Positions 24,705 through 34,757 are shown, numbered from the stretch's first letter. The stretch: DNA of 40,857 nucleotides from an uncultured Pelagibacteraceae bacterium (GCA_902601315.1 CACKMS010000010.1:1-40857); one strand, 5' to 3'. Numbers and translations are program-made. The notes: generated by a model not told the origin, from the sequence alone.

Positions 24705-25656
24705 TGATAAAATAATATCAAAGTATTTAAAATATTTAGCAGCCAATAACCCTAGTTCTCTTAAACTAAATGATGATGTTTTTTTTGATAAAAAGAAACG
24801 TCTTGTAGTATCGACAGACACATATAATGAAAAAATTCACTTTATAAATATAAAAAAACCAGATTTAATTATAAAAAAAATTATACGTTCTTCTATATCC
24901 GATTTAATTTGTAAAGGTGTTAAACCTAAATACATTTTTTTATCAGCTTCTATAAATAATAAGTTATTTAATCACTCAAACTTTTTATTAATTGTTAAAT
25001 CTTTAAAAGAAGAATTAAAAAAATATAAATTACTCCTTAGCGGTGGAGATACAACATATTCTAGGATCACATCATTTACTGTTACAGTAATTGGTTTTGC
25101 AACAAAAATTGTAAAAAGAAATAATTCAAATATTGGTGATGCGATTTTTGTTACTGGTAATATAGGTGATGCCTATGCTGGATTAAAAATTTTAAATAAG
25201 AATATTAAATCTACTAAAAGTTTAGAAAATTATTTTATAAAGAAATATTATATCCCTGATATTGCTTTCAAAATACACAAATATATGCCTTCAATTGCAT
25301 CTTCATCCATTGATATATCTGATGGCCTTATCTTAGATCTTGAAAGAATGATTAATAATCAAAATTTAGGATATATTTTATCAATTAAAGATATTCCAAT
25401 ATCTAAAAATCTTCAAAAATTAATACAGTTAAATAATTTTCAAAAGAAAAATTTTGTTTCTAATGGTGATGATTACCAAGTACTTTTCACATCTCCGTTA
25501 AAAAAAGTTGAGCAAATAAAAAAATTATCTAAAAGAATCAATATTAAAATTACAAAAATAGGTAGTATTACGAATAAGCCCAATCAAATTATAAATACTA
25601 ATGGAAATTATCTAAAAAGTATTAAAAATAAAGGTTATTTGCATAACTTTAAATAA
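24697..25656 (+). CDS. thiL: Thiamine-monophosphate kinase
   Basis: About 319 aa from the ATG at 24697, which gives MDDDKIISKYLKYLAANN and fits the family N-terminus. A TTG at 24664 would add 11 residues and overlap nusB further. It phosphorylates thiamine monophosphate to the active diphosphate. Seen: LNDDVFFD and VVSTDTYNEKIHF for metal binding, LLSGGDTTYS, GNIGDAYAG, and SSSIDISDGLILDLERM with the catalytic acidic residues. Confidence 0.9.
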   Translation: MDDDKIISKYLKYLAANNPSSLKLNDDVFFDKKKRLVVSTDTYNEKIHFINIKKPDLIIKKIIRSSISDLICKGVKPKYIFLSASINNKLFNHSNFLLIVKSLKEELKKYKLLLSGGDTTYSRITSFTVTVIGFATKIVKRNNSNIGDAIFVTGNIGDAYAGLKILNKNIKSTKSLENYFIKKYYIPDIAFKIHKYMPSIASSSIDISDGLILDLERMINNQNLGYILSIKDIPISKNLQKLIQLNNFQKKNFVSNGDDYQVLFTSPLKKVEQIKKLSKRINIKITKIGSITNKPNQIINTNGNYLKSIKNKGYLHNFK

Positions 25657-25664
25657 GTTAAATA

Positions 25665-25692
25665 TTGCCTTTTAGCTTTATTTTTGTAATGT
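25665..25692 (+). promoter_or_regulatory. Possible sigma-70 promoter for hppA
   Basis: TTGCCT (25665-25670) and TAATGT (25687-25692) are 16 nt apart and lie about 40 nt before the hppA ATG, which has AAGGAA as ribosome binding site. AT-rich context makes such matches common, so this is tentative. Confidence 0.25.
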
Positions 25693-25733
25693 CCGCATTT
25701 TAAAAAACAAATCAAAAAAATTTTAAGGAAATT

Positions 25734-27845
25734 ATGAACTCATCTATCGAAACAATATTACTGTATACAATTTTTGCTGGTTTACTCTCTATAGTCTATG
25801 GATTTGTAACTGGTTCAAATATTTTAAAATCAAGTGCAGGTAATAACAAAATGCAAGAAATTGCTTCTGCTATACAAATTGGTGCAAAAGCATATTTAAA
25901 TAGACAATATAAAACTATAGCTATAGTTGGAGTAGTTGTTTTAGTAATAATTAGTTTCGCATTTTCAATATTAGTGGGTATTGGTTATTTAATTGGTGCA
26001 ACTTTATCTGGAATAGCAGGATACGTAGGTATGCTTGTATCAGTACAAGCTAACGTGAGAACAGCAGAGGCATCAAGAAAAGGTTTAGCAGAAGGTTTGT
26101 CAGTTGCATTTAAGTCTGGAGCAATAACTGGAATGTTGGTTGCTGGTTTAGCATTATTATCGATTGCAGTTTATTATTACATACTCCTAAAATCAGGTGT
26201 TGATGAAAGAGAAATCGTTAATGCTTTAGTTGCTTTAGGATTTGGTGCTTCATTAATTTCTATCTTTGCAAGATTAGGTGGTGGAATTTTTACAAAAGGA
26301 GCTGATGTTGGAGCCGATTTAGTTGGAAAAGTTGAAGCAGGTATTCCTGAAGATGATCCAAGAAATCCAGCAGTAATTGCGGATAATGTCGGAGATAATG
26401 TTGGTGATTGTGCTGGGATGGCTGCTGATTTATTTGAAACTTATGCTGTCACAATTGTAGCTACAATGGTTTTGTCATCTATTTTTTTTCAATCAGATAT
26501 TAGCATGATGATTTACCCTCTAACAATTGGTGGAGCATGTATAATTACTTCAATTATTGGAACATTTTTTGTTAAATTAGGAAATTCAAAAAATGTTATG
26601 AATGCTTTATATAAAGGTTTTATAGCAACAGCAATTTTATCTTTAGTAATATTATATCCTGTTACAGATTATGTGATTGGTTTAGATGCCAGTTATAGCT
26701 TTGGCGATACTACATTTACAGGAATGAGCCTATATTATTGTGGTGTAGTTGGTCTAATTATAACCGGATTACTCATATGGATTACTGAATATTACACAGG
26801 TACAGATTATCGTCCCGTTAAAACTGTGGCTGCATCTTCAACAACTGGTCATGGTACAAATGTTATTCAGGGGTTAGCTATTTCTATGGAAGCAACAGCT
26901 ATACCAGCATTAATAATTGTTGCTGGAATACTGATAACAAATGCGATTGCAGGTTTATTTGGAATTGCAATTGCTGTTACAACAATGCTTGCTCTAGCAG
27001 GTATGGTCGTAGCTCTTGATGCTTATGGTCCAGTAACAGATAACGCTGGTGGGATTGCTGAAATGTCAAATCTTCCTAAGAATGTAAGAAAAACCACTGA
27101 TGCGTTAGATGCAGTAGGAAACACAACAAAAGCTGTTACAAAAGGTTATGCTATAGGATCAGCTGGTTTGGGTGCTTTGGTTTTGTTTGCTGCATACACA
27201 GAGGATATTAAGTATTTTTCAAAAGAAGCTGGTTCAAAACTAGAGGGAATAGTTGTCTCTTTTGATTTATCAAATCCATTTGTAGTTGTTGGTTTATTAA
27301 TTGGTGGAATGCTTCCATATTTATTTGGTTCAATGGGAATGCAAGCAGTTGGTAGAGCAGGTGGTGCTGTTGTCATTGAAGTTAGAAGACAATTTAAAAA
27401 AATCCCCGGAATAATGAAACGTAAAGCAAAACCAGACTACGGTAAACTTGTAGATTTATTAACCAAAGCTGCAATTAAAGAAATGGTTATACCTTCGTTG
27501 TTACCAGTTTTATCTCCAATTGTGCTATACATTATAATTTTACCAATAGGTGGTCAGGTTGCTGCTCTATCTTCGGTTGGAGCGATGTTACTTGGTGTAA
27601 TTATAACCGGATTATTTGTTGCTGTTTCTATGACAGCTGGAGGCGGAGCTTGGGACAATGCCAAGAAGTATATTGAAGATGGTAAATTTGGAGGAAAAGG
27701 ATCTGAAGCCCATAAAGCCGCAGTCACAGGTGATACAGTTGGAGACCCATACAAAGATACTGCTGGACCAGCTGTAAATCCAATGATTAAAATTACAAAT
27801 ATTGTTGCTCTATTGCTACTAGCAGTTATCGCTGGTGGTCATTAG
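25734..27845 (+). CDS. hppA: Membrane-bound proton-translocating pyrophosphatase, K+-independent type
   Basis: 703 aa. This integral membrane enzyme couples pyrophosphate hydrolysis to proton export. About 15 hydrophobic helices are visible. The catalytic segments [36 protein letters not shown] and the C-terminal [15 protein letters not shown] are intact. The [16 protein letters not shown] stretch has Lys rather than Ala after GNTT, which marks the K+-independent class. A streamlined marine bacterium can use it to save energy from biosynthetic pyrophosphate. The stop overlaps bamE tail to tail by 4 nt. Confidence 0.96.
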   Translation: MNSSIETILLYTIFAGLLSIVYGFVTGSNILKSSAGNNKMQEIASAIQIGAKAYLNRQYKTIAIVGVVVLVIISFAFSILVGIGYLIGATLSGIAGYVGMLVSVQANVRTAEASRKGLAEGLSVAFKSGAITGMLVAGLALLSIAVYYYILLKSGVDEREIVNALVALGFGASLISIFARLGGGIFTKGADVGADLVGKVEAGIPEDDPRNPAVIADNVGDNVGDCAGMAADLFETYAVTIVATMVLSSIFFQSDISMMIYPLTIGGACIITSIIGTFFVKLGNSKNVMNALYKGFIATAILSLVILYPVTDYVIGLDASYSFGDTTFTGMSLYYCGVVGLIITGLLIWITEYYTGTDYRPVKTVAASSTTGHGTNVIQGLAISMEATAIPALIIVAGILITNAIAGLFGIAIAVTTMLALAGMVVALDAYGPVTDNAGGIAEMSNLPKNVRKTTDALDAVGNTTKAVTKGYAIGSAGLGALVLFAAYTEDIKYFSKEAGSKLEGIVVSFDLSNPFVVVGLLIGGMLPYLFGSMGMQAVGRAGGAVVIEVRRQFKKIPGIMKRKAKPDYGKLVDLLTKAAIKEMVIPSLLPVLSPIVLYIIILPIGGQVAALSSVGAMLLGVIITGLFVAVSMTAGGGAWDNAKKYIEDGKFGGKGSEAHKAAVTGDTVGDPYKDTAGPAVNPMIKITNIVALLLLAVIAGGH

Positions 27846-28303
27846 TCTTTATTAGTTCTATTTCTTGCGGGAGCATTAATTTTCTCCCGCAAACTTGAGA
27901 ATATATTATATATAGTATTATCTTGTTCAAATTGTTTTGTAGTAATTTTTTTTACGTATTTTAAATCGTTCATATCATTGAGATTAACCAATTTCTTGTT
28001 TTTTACTAAACCTTTGTTGTTAAATTCAATAACTAAAATATTATTTTTACTAATTTTTTTTATACCTAGTTTAAACAATGACTGGTTTGTTTGTTTTCTT
28101 TCTATATAAAACCATTTATTTGTATTGAATTTACTAATTGATGAGGGGTCTCCAATTAATTCAATTATGTCATTTTTATTTGATTTATTAATTACTATTT
28201 TTTTAGATTTATTCTCTAGAGAAATAAAACCGTGGTTTTTTGATACTTTATTTGAAGAACAAGCGGTGATAAAAAAAACAATTAATAATAATAATAAACG
28301 CAT
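27842..28303 (-). CDS. bamE: Outer-membrane assembly lipoprotein BamE/SmpA
   Basis: 153 aa. The signal peptide has lipobox FITAC. The core reads [16 protein letters not shown] ... KWFYIERK, then [13 protein letters not shown], the BamE/OmlA pattern. It stabilises the Bam complex that inserts outer-membrane proteins. The gene is directly divergent from the 28304 gene: their starts abut with no spacer, so promoters lie inside coding sequence. Confidence 0.82.
   Translation of the reverse strand: MRLLLLLIVFFITACSSNKVSKNHGFISLENKSKKIVINKSNKNDIIELIGDPSSISKFNTNKWFYIERKQTNQSLFKLGIKKISKNNILVIEFNNKGLVKNKKLVNLNDMNDLKYVKKITTKQFEQDNTIYNIFSSLREKINAPARNRTNKD
27865..27892. terminator. GC-rich hairpin at the hppA/bamE junction
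   Basis: TTGCGGGAG (27865-27873) and CTCCCGCAA (27884-27892) form a perfect 9-bp stem with a 10-nt loop, starting 19 nt after the hppA stop. It lies inside the C-terminal codons of bamE on the other strand. No strong T-run follows, so it may be a weak hppA terminator. Confidence 0.4.
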
Positions 28304-28777
28304 ATGAATTCTGAATATTTAAATATTTACAACAATTTAATTAAATTAACTAGAAATAAAAATCTATACTTAAACCTTGAGAGAAATGACGAATTCTCTG
28401 ATCGACTATTGTTTCTCATGTTTCACTTTGCATTATTCTTAAAAAAATTTAAATCAGAAATTAATAAAAAAAAATCACAAGAATTATTTGATTTTTTTGT
28501 GAGACAAATTGAACTTTCTATTAGAGAAATCGGTTATGGCGATGTATCTGTTAATAAAAAAATGAAAGATTATGTAAATATATTTTATGCAATACTTGAT
28601 AAAATTGAAGTCACCGATATGTCAGTAGACGAAAATATTGCAAATTTTTTCAGAAAAATATTCAATTTAGATAAAAATATTAAGTTTTATGCGAATTATT
28701 ATAAAAAATATAACGAATACCTTTCAAATAATACTTTAAATAACTTTACAAAAGATATAATAAACCATAATTTTTAA
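28304..28777 (+). CDS. Ubiquinol-cytochrome c chaperone (CBP3/UQCC1-like)
   Basis: 157 aa, helical. Recognised from [36 protein letters not shown] and [15 protein letters not shown], which follow the bacterial relatives of the mitochondrial bc1 assembly chaperone. It should help assemble cytochrome bc1. Position before rpmF and plsX matches other alphaproteobacteria. rpmF starts 2 nt after its stop. Confidence 0.75.
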   Translation: MNSEYLNIYNNLIKLTRNKNLYLNLERNDEFSDRLLFLMFHFALFLKKFKSEINKKKSQELFDFFVRQIELSIREIGYGDVSVNKKMKDYVNIFYAILDKIEVTDMSVDENIANFFRKIFNLDKNIKFYANYYKKYNEYLSNNTLNNFTKDIINHNF

Positions 28778-28779
28778 AT

Positions 28780-28959
28780 ATGGCTGTACCTAAACGTAAA
28801 ACGACGAAATCTAGAGCTGGAATGAGAAGATCTCATATAAAAGTTTCATCTAAGAATATAATTGAAGATAAAAAATCTGGTGAGTACAGATTATCTCACC
28901 ACTTAGACTTAAAAACTGGATTTTATAAAGGAAGACAAGTTTTAGATCCTAAAGAATAG
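28780..28959 (+). CDS. rpmF: 50S ribosomal protein bL32
   Basis: 59 aa. ATG at 28780, TAG at 28957-28959. [19 protein letters not shown] at the N-terminus is the classical bL32 start, and the C-terminus ([16 protein letters not shown]) matches alphaproteobacterial versions. The zinc-binding cysteines of some L32 proteins are absent, as is usual here. plsX follows after 6 nt, the common rpmF-plsX pairing. Confidence 0.95.
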   Translation: MAVPKRKTTKSRAGMRRSHIKVSSKNIIEDKKSGEYRLSHHLDLKTGFYKGRQVLDPKE

Positions 28960-28965
28960 TTTTTT

Positions 28966-29973
28966 ATGACAGATCATATTACCATTGCTATCGATGCAAT
29001 GGGTGGTGAAAATTCACCCGATAAAACCATAGAAGGTATTTCACATCACCTTAAAAACTCAGACAATTCATTTTATTTAATCTTTGGAAATGAAAAATTA
29101 ATAAACCCACTTATTAAAAAATATAAAATAAACTCGGATAAATACAAAATAATTCATACAGAGAAAATTATAGAGGATACAGATACAGCTTTAGGCGCAG
29201 CTAAGAAAGGAAAAGATACAAGTCTTTGGCTCGCAATGGAAAGTTTAAAAAAAGGAGAGTCTGATTGTGTAGTTTCAGCTGGTAACACTGGAGCACTTTT
29301 TGTTATTGCAAAACTTAATCTTGAAATGATAACAAACATTGACAAACCTGCATTATCAGCTTTATGGCCAAATAAAAATGGAATGAATGTGGTTCTAGAT
29401 TTAGGTGCAAACATAGAATGTAACGAAAAAAATTTAATTGATTTTAGTGTAATGGGTTCAGCTTTACATAAATCATTATTTGAAAATGAAATCTCGAAAG
29501 TTGCATTACTTAATATTGGCTCAGAAGAACTAAAAGGAAATACAATTATTAAAAATACATACCAAGCTTTGAATGATAAAAAAAATAATTTATTTGAATT
29601 TTGTGGTTATATTGAAGGAAATCATATTATGGATGGAGATGTAAACGTAATAGTAACAGATGGTTTTACAGGTAATGTTGCCTTGAAAACAGCAGAAGGT
29701 ACAGCGAATTTTATAACGTCTGAACTTAAAAAATCTATGACCTCAAATTTCATTGGAAAATTTTCATCTTTATTAAATTTAAAAAATTTAAACAAATTCA
29801 AAAATAAACTAGATCCCAGATTATATAATGGTGCAATTTTACTTGGATTGAATAAGCCTGTAATAAAAAGCCATGGTTCAACAGATGCAATTGGATTTGC
29901 AAATTCTCTAAAAGTTGGTGAAAAAGTTATAAAAGGAAGATTGATTGATAAAATTAAAGAAAATATAAATTAA
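28966..29973 (+). CDS. plsX: Phosphate acyltransferase PlsX
   Basis: 335 aa. It makes acyl-phosphate from acyl-ACP for glycerophospholipid synthesis. Seen: IAIDAMGGENSPDK at the N-terminus, VVSAGNTGALF, LDLGANIECNEKNLIDFSVM and VIVTDGFTGNVALKTAEG. The usual next gene, fabH, is absent; ihfA follows directly after 3 nt. Confidence 0.95.
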   Translation: MTDHITIAIDAMGGENSPDKTIEGISHHLKNSDNSFYLIFGNEKLINPLIKKYKINSDKYKIIHTEKIIEDTDTALGAAKKGKDTSLWLAMESLKKGESDCVVSAGNTGALFVIAKLNLEMITNIDKPALSALWPNKNGMNVVLDLGANIECNEKNLIDFSVMGSALHKSLFENEISKVALLNIGSEELKGNTIIKNTYQALNDKKNNLFEFCGYIEGNHIMDGDVNVIVTDGFTGNVALKTAEGTANFITSELKKSMTSNFIGKFSSLLNLKNLNKFKNKLDPRLYNGAILLGLNKPVIKSHGSTDAIGFANSLKVGEKVIKGRLIDKIKENIN

Positions 29974-29976
29974 TCA

Positions 29977-30267
29977 ATGAGAATCAACCTTACAAAAAAA
30001 CAAATTGTTAATTCAATTTACATGCAAATTGGGTTTTCAAAAAAAATTTCAGAAAATTTACTTGAGGATGTTTTTCAAATAATATTAAAAAATCTTATTT
30101 CTAACAAAAAAGTAAAGATTGCAAAATTTGGTACGTTTTCATTAAGAAATAAAAATGAACGTATTGGGAGAAATCCAAAAACAAAAAAATCTGAAATAAT
30201 TTCATCACGAAAAGTTGTTTTATTTAAACCTTCAAAAGAATTTAAAAATTACATAAATAATGACTAA
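29977..30267 (+). CDS. ihfA: Integration host factor alpha subunit
   Basis: 96 aa. It is a DNA-bending nucleoid protein of the HU/IHF family. The helical start (MRINLTKKQIVNSIY) and the DNA-arm region KFGTFSLRNKNERIGRNPKT are intact. I call IHF-alpha from its neighbours plsX and a MerR gene, the usual alphaproteobacterial order; HU cannot be wholly excluded. It overlaps the MerR gene by 8 nt. Confidence 0.85.
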   Translation: MRINLTKKQIVNSIYMQIGFSKKISENLLEDVFQIILKNLISNKKVKIAKFGTFSLRNKNERIGRNPKTKKSEIISSRKVVLFKPSKEFKNYINND

Positions 30268-30628
30268 AAAAACCTTGGATGCATATAAAACAATTAGTGA
30301 AGTAGCTGAAATTCTGAATTTAGTTAATTCAAAAAATGGATCATTATCAACACATACACTAAGATATTGGGAAAAAGAATTTAAACAAATAAAACCAAAA
30401 ATTTTAGCAGGCAACAGAAGATACTATGATGTTAAAACTATAGAAATAATTAAAAATATAAAATTTTTATTAAAAGACAAGGGCATGACCATTGAAGGAG
30501 TTAAAAAGCAACTAGATAATGGTGAAACAGATCTTGACGAAGCAGTTAATATATCTATAAACACAAAAAATATTTTAAAAACTAAACTAAACAAAATTTC
30601 TAAACTAATAAAAGATATAAAAAAATAG
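30260..30628 (+). CDS. MerR-family transcriptional regulator
   Basis: 122 aa. The N-terminal winged helix-turn-helix shows ISEVAEILNL and LSTHTLRYWEKEFKQIKPK, then NRRYYDVKTIEIIKNI, as in MerR proteins. A short helical tail follows (about 90-122) without a recognisable metal-binding domain. The same gene sits after ihfA in many alphaproteobacteria. The ligand is unknown. Confidence 0.88.
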   Translation: MTKKTLDAYKTISEVAEILNLVNSKNGSLSTHTLRYWEKEFKQIKPKILAGNRRYYDVKTIEIIKNIKFLLKDKGMTIEGVKKQLDNGETDLDEAVNISINTKNILKTKLNKISKLIKDIKK

Positions 30629-30629
30629 A

Positions 30630-30821
30630 ATGGCTAAAAAAACACACGTAAAAGTTAGACTTGTTCCAGAAGCTAAACCAGATAGTCCATTTTTCTATTA
30701 TGTAAAAAAACCTGCTGGCGGTGAAAAAGCAAAAGTTAAACTAAAGGCAAAGAAATATAATCCAGCTACTAGAAAACATGAAGTTTTTGTTGAAAAAAAA
30801 CTTCCACCACATAGTAAATAA
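30630..30821 (+). CDS. rpmG: 50S ribosomal protein bL33
   Basis: 63 aa, about 8 longer than typical bL33. MAKKTHVKVRLVPEA starts it, and FFYYVKK then KAKKYNPATRKHEVFVEKKL match the family core. The extra residues lie in a Gly/Lys-rich loop (PAGGEKAKVKL). It starts 1 nt after the MerR stop and ends against the convergent chorismate mutase. Confidence 0.9.
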   Translation: MAKKTHVKVRLVPEAKPDSPFFYYVKKPAGGEKAKVKLKAKKYNPATRKHEVFVEKKLPPHSK

Positions 30822-31112
30822 TCATTTTTTTTTAAAATTTCTTCTCTCATAATCAATATATGCGAATATCATATTTTTCCATATCCGATTGGTTATCTTA
30901 GGATCGATTTTATTTTTTAATGATTTTTTTTTTATATTATTAAGTATTTTTGAAATCCTTTTTTTATCAACTATTTCACTTTTATGATTTTTAAGCTTAA
31001 GGACATCTTTGACTATATTGCTTCTTATACTTATTAGACTTAATAACTTATTATCTAAGATATCTAGCCTTTTTCTAAGTGCATTTAATTTTTTTCGATT
31101 TTCTGGCGACAT
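30822..31112 (-). CDS. Chorismate mutase, AroQ type
   Basis: 96 aa, all-helical. It converts chorismate to prephenate for Phe/Tyr. Seen: LNALRKRLDILDNKLLSLIS with the Arg and Asp of the active-site helix, RSNIVKDVLKLKN, and the C-terminal NRIWKNMIFAYIDYER. No fused dehydratase or dehydrogenase is present, so it is a stand-alone enzyme. The stop abuts rpmG with no spacer. Confidence 0.85.
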   Translation of the reverse strand: MSPENRKKLNALRKRLDILDNKLLSLISIRSNIVKDVLKLKNHKSEIVDKKRISKILNNIKKKSLKNKIDPKITNRIWKNMIFAYIDYERRNFKKK

Positions 31113-31155
31113 TTGAACAATTGGAATTCTATATAAATATTATATTTAAATAAGT

Positions 31156-32190
31156 ATGTACATAGAAATTAATACTAAATACAGACCATATATTGCTCAA
31201 TGGTTATTAGTAATGTTTTTTTTAGTTTCTATAATGATAATTATTGGTGGCCTAACTAGATTAACAGATTCTGGTTTATCTATAACTGAGTGGGAATTTT
31301 TCAAAGGTTTCTTTCCTCCATTGAGTAAGAGTACTTGGATTGAATACTTTGAGGCTTATAAAAAAATTCCTGAATTTCAATTACAGAACTTCAGCATGTC
31401 TCTCAGTGAGTTCAAGGTAATATTTTGGTGGGAATGGTTTCACAGATTTTTTGGAAGATTGATTGGGTTATGTTTTTTACTTCCTTTGATATATTTTTCT
31501 TTTAAAATCAAATTAATAAATTTACTCCATTATTATTTGATATTCTTATTAATATGCTTTCAGGGTTTTATTGGATGGTATATGGTAAGCAGTGGTTTAG
31601 TCGATAGAGTGGACGTAAGTCATTACAGGTTGTCTGTCCATTTATTGGTTGCTTTTTTAATTTTATCATTAATTTTATGGAATTATTTAAAATTAATAAA
31701 TATTCAAAGTTCATTAAATAAATTAAATCCCATAATTCCTCTTTTATTTATTATTTTAATTTTTACTCAAATAATAATTGGTGCATTTGTATCAGGGATG
31801 GACGCAGGTAAAATTTATAATTCTTGGCCTTTAATGGGTGATTCATATTTTCCAGATGATAATAATATAATCAATTTATTTAAGTTATCTGCATTTAACG
31901 ATCCATCATTAGTCCAATTTATTCACAGAAACTTAGCTTACATTATAGTAATTTTTTATTTATTTATTGTTTATAAAATTTATAAAGCAAATATGTTTGG
32001 TTTATATAAATCGGTAAATGTATTAGGTATTTTACTTATTTTTCAGATTATTCTAGGAATTATGACAGTTATATATGGTGCACAGATATATATTGCATCT
32101 GTACACCAAATAAGTTCAATTTTTTTAGTAAGTGCTTGTATATATTTTTATTTTATAAATACAAAATCTAACTTACAGCCTTCAAACTAG
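31156..32190 (+). CDS. ctaA: Heme A synthase
   Basis: 344 aa, about eight membrane helices. It oxidises heme O to heme A for aa3-type cytochrome oxidase. Seen: IIGGLTRLTDSGLSITEWEF at the N-terminus, FWWEWFHRFFGRLIG and VQFIHRNLAY with the heme-ligand histidines, and the later FVSGMDAGKIYNSWPLMGD. The C-terminal 23 nt overlap the convergent sulfhydrylase gene. Confidence 0.93.
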   Translation: MYIEINTKYRPYIAQWLLVMFFLVSIMIIIGGLTRLTDSGLSITEWEFFKGFFPPLSKSTWIEYFEAYKKIPEFQLQNFSMSLSEFKVIFWWEWFHRFFGRLIGLCFLLPLIYFSFKIKLINLLHYYLIFLLICFQGFIGWYMVSSGLVDRVDVSHYRLSVHLLVAFLILSLILWNYLKLINIQSSLNKLNPIIPLLFIILIFTQIIIGAFVSGMDAGKIYNSWPLMGDSYFPDDNNIINLFKLSAFNDPSLVQFIHRNLAYIIVIFYLFIVYKIYKANMFGLYKSVNVLGILLIFQIILGIMTVIYGAQIYIASVHQISSIFLVSACIYFYFINTKSNLQPSN

Positions 32191-33493
32191 GTTTGCCCGA
32201 GGCACCTAATGCTTGATCCAAATCAGCGATAATATCATCAGGATGTTCAATACCTATTGAAAGTCTAACATAGCCAGGTGTTACTCCTGCTGCTAGTAAT
32301 TCTTCCTCTGTTAATTGACTATGTGTAGTTGTTGCGGGATGAATTGCTAAACTTCTTGCATCACCTATATTTGCTACATGGTAAAACATTTTAAGAGCTT
32401 CGATGAATTTTTTACCGGCCTCAACTCCACCTTTTACTTCAATACCAACTAATGCTCCATTGCCTCCTTTTAAGTACTTCTTGGATCTCTCGGCAATTTC
32501 ACCTTTATGAAGAGTAGGGTAAATAACTCTTTCAACACTTTTATGTTTTGTTAAAAAATCAACAACCTTCTGAGCATTTGAACAATGTTGTTTCATCCTT
32601 AACGGAACAGTTTCTAAACCTTGAATTATTCCCCAGGCATTATCAGGTGCTAATGGCGCTCCAAGATCTCTTAAGAGAACAACACGTGCTCTTACTGCGT
32701 ATGATACATTTGCTCCAGTCAACTGTGGAACTACAACACCCCATTGAGCCCCTCCATAACTTGCATCGGGTTCATTAAATAATGGTTGTCTTTTAGGATC
32801 CTTTGTCCAGTCAAAATTACCTCCATCAACAAGACATCCTCCTATTACTGTACCATGACCACCAATAAACTTAGTTAGTGAATGAACTACTACAGCAGCT
32901 CCATGTTCTAATGGCTTACAAATAACTGGCGCTGCAGTATTATCCATAATTAAAGGAATATTGTGCTTTCTTCCAATGTCAGAGACTTCTTTAATTGGAA
33001 ATACTCTTAAGTATGGATTGGGCAAAGTTTCTGCATAGAAACATCTTGTTCTTTCATCTATTAATTTTTCAAAATTGCTTGGATCAGATGGATCAGCATA
33101 TCTACATTCAATACCTAATTTTTTCAAAGTATGTGTGAACAAATTAACTGTACCTCCGTATAAATCTGTGGAACTTATAAAATTATCACCTGATTGACAT
33201 ACGTTCATTATTGCAAATGTTGATGCTGCTTGTCCTGAACCAACAGTAACAGCCGCTAGTCCACCCTCAAGAGCCGCAACTCTTTTTTCTAAAACATCAT
33301 TTGTTGGATTCATTATTCTTGTATAAATGTTTCCAAATTCTTTTAGTGCAAATAAATTCGCAGCGTGATCTGTATCATTAAATTGATAAGATGTTGTTCT
33401 ATAAACTGGTACTGCTACTGCAGTAGTTGCTGGATCTTTTCTGTAATCGCCACCATGTAATGCAATTGTTTCTGGATTTGTTGATTTAGTCAT
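32168..33493 (-). CDS. metY: O-acetylhomoserine sulfhydrylase-type PLP enzyme (first copy)
   Basis: 441 aa, Cys/Met-metabolism PLP family. Such enzymes add sulfide or methanethiol to O-acetylhomoserine, making homocysteine or methionine. Seen: NIYTRIMNPTNDVLEKRVAA, GSGQAASTF, the PLP lysine in VVHSLTKFIGGHG, and NIGDARSLAIHPATTTHSQL. Length and the TRI.NPT motif favour MetY over MetB/MetC. The 35575-36906 gene is a paralogue. A strong GGGGGA ribosome site precedes the start. Confidence 0.87.
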   Translation of the reverse strand: MTKSTNPETIALHGGDYRKDPATTAVAVPVYRTTSYQFNDTDHAANLFALKEFGNIYTRIMNPTNDVLEKRVAALEGGLAAVTVGSGQAASTFAIMNVCQSGDNFISSTDLYGGTVNLFTHTLKKLGIECRYADPSDPSNFEKLIDERTRCFYAETLPNPYLRVFPIKEVSDIGRKHNIPLIMDNTAAPVICKPLEHGAAVVVHSLTKFIGGHGTVIGGCLVDGGNFDWTKDPKRQPLFNEPDASYGGAQWGVVVPQLTGANVSYAVRARVVLLRDLGAPLAPDNAWGIIQGLETVPLRMKQHCSNAQKVVDFLTKHKSVERVIYPTLHKGEIAERSKKYLKGGNGALVGIEVKGGVEAGKKFIEALKMFYHVANIGDARSLAIHPATTTHSQLTEEELLAAGVTPGYVRLSIGIEHPDDIIADLDQALGASGKPSLKAVS

Positions 33494-33538
33494 AATTTCC
33501 CCCTTAATTTAACCATTAAACTTTAATGAGAATTTATA
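33494..33538 (-). promoter_or_regulatory. Leader of the first metY copy, possible SAM riboswitch
   Basis: On the minus strand TATAAA (33538-33533) is a candidate -10. The short leader has a hairpin CATTAAA-G-TTTAATG (33528-33514), then an A-rich segment and GGGGGA before the ATG. TTCTC just upstream of the hairpin can pair with GGGAA at the ribosome site, giving a pseudoknot-like layout as in SAM-II/SAM-V. SAM-V is known upstream of metY in Pelagibacter. I cannot confirm the consensus here. The remaining 33539-33647 has no gene I can support. Confidence 0.3.
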
Positions 33539-33647
33539 ATCAAGGTAATTTTTGTCGTTGTATTTGGGAAACCTTAAAATTAACTAATTTTAGGAAAAAA
33601 TTTAAAATTTTTTTTGGAGATTCAATCAACAATAGAAAAACTCTAAT

Positions 33648-34757
33648 TTATTTTTTTTCTATAACAAATAACTCGTTATTAAAATATATACCTTTATGTT
33701 TGTTTACAACTTGTTGTACGATTTTTTGATAATTTTTTTGTCTTTCTGCTCTCATAATTTGCTCATCTGATATTTGATTAACGTAAACTGCTGCATTCCA
33801 TGCTGAAAATATAAGCGAAGTTGCAATCCCTCCAGATATTTCATTTGGTAAAGCTCTTAAAATGTATTTAATTTTTTGTTTTTTGTGAAATTTTAGGCCT
33901 CTTAGAAATTCTTTATCAGTATTATCTTTAATATATTTTACAATGGAATTGTGAAGAGATGGAAATGGTTTTTCTTTAGGCCATATTTTTTTAACTATCT
34001 GGTTTCCTGGATCTCCACCACACGCATGTACAACAACTAATTTACCATTTTTATCAAGAGATTTTATCATTGGATCGATTACATATTTTACTTTTTTTTC
34101 AGCTGAAATTCTAGATCTATAAGGTTGTGAGGCAATAATAAAATCATAATATGTTTTTCCATCATTTTTTTTTGGGATAACATTTTTCAAAGAAAATTCT
34201 TGATCTTTTCTATAAATTACGATTACAGATGGTTCTTTGTATGTAGGGTTTCCTGTTTTTAGATTTCTTTCAATTTGCCATTTTTTACTTAAAAATTCCT
34301 GATTTAGTTTTCTTAACTGTATATTGAAATCTAAAGATGAATTACCTTTTAATTTTACAATTTTCCAGTTCATTTTTTTTTGTTTCTTTACATCATTTGA
34401 TTTAAGAGATGTAGACTCAACGTAGTTTAAATTTGATATTACAAAGACTGTATTTTTATGTTCAACAAATCTATCTGGAAGTTTTTCAAGTCCTAATCTC
34501 ACATCCTCCATACTAATTTCTTTTGTATTTACTAAAAGAGGAACGTTAGGCATTTTTTGATGACACTGTCTCATTACATTCATCAACAATGATCCGTCTC
34601 CCATGCCCGCATCAAATATTTTTAGGGCAGGAAATTTTGGTTTTAGATTTTTAACTATTGGTTTAAGTGCGTCTGAAATTTTATTTTTTTCATTAGTGGT
34701 AGTTACAAATAACAGATATTTTTGTCTATTGTCAAAAAATCTAAAATTTTTTTTCAT
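33648..34757 (-). CDS. Methyltransferase-like protein of unknown function
   Basis: 369 aa. Residues 47-57 (KIFDAGMGDGS) form a motif I like that of SAM-dependent methyltransferases, and later YYDFIIASQPYRSR and GKLVVVHACGGDPGNQI fit the following strands. The middle (about 85-200) is charged and strand-rich. No signal peptide is seen. Its start overlaps the stop of the alpha/beta hydrolase by 1 nt, so the two form a unit between two metY-type genes. Substrate unknown; a methyl-transfer role linked to methionine/SAM is only a guess. Confidence 0.6.
   Translation of the reverse strand: MKKNFRFFDNRQKYLLFVTTTNEKNKISDALKPIVKNLKPKFPALKIFDAGMGDGSLLMNVMRQCHQKMPNVPLLVNTKEISMEDVRLGLEKLPDRFVEHKNTVFVISNLNYVESTSLKSNDVKKQKKMNWKIVKLKGNSSLDFNIQLRKLNQEFLSKKWQIERNLKTGNPTYKEPSVIVIYRKDQEFSLKNVIPKKNDGKTYYDFIIASQPYRSRISAEKKVKYVIDPMIKSLDKNGKLVVVHACGGDPGNQIVKKIWPKEKPFPSLHNSIVKYIKDNTDKEFLRGLKFHKKQKIKYILRALPNEISGGIATSLIFSAWNAAVYVNQISDEQIMRAERQKNYQKIVQQVVNKHKGIYFNNELFVIEKK

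Noticed and set aside
33526..33729. Plus-strand ORF of 67 codons between metY and the methyltransferase-like gene
   Set aside because: It runs antisense through the leader region and into the 3' end of the minus-strand gene, has no ribosome site, and its Phe/Asn/Thr-rich composition looks like noncoding AT-rich DNA.
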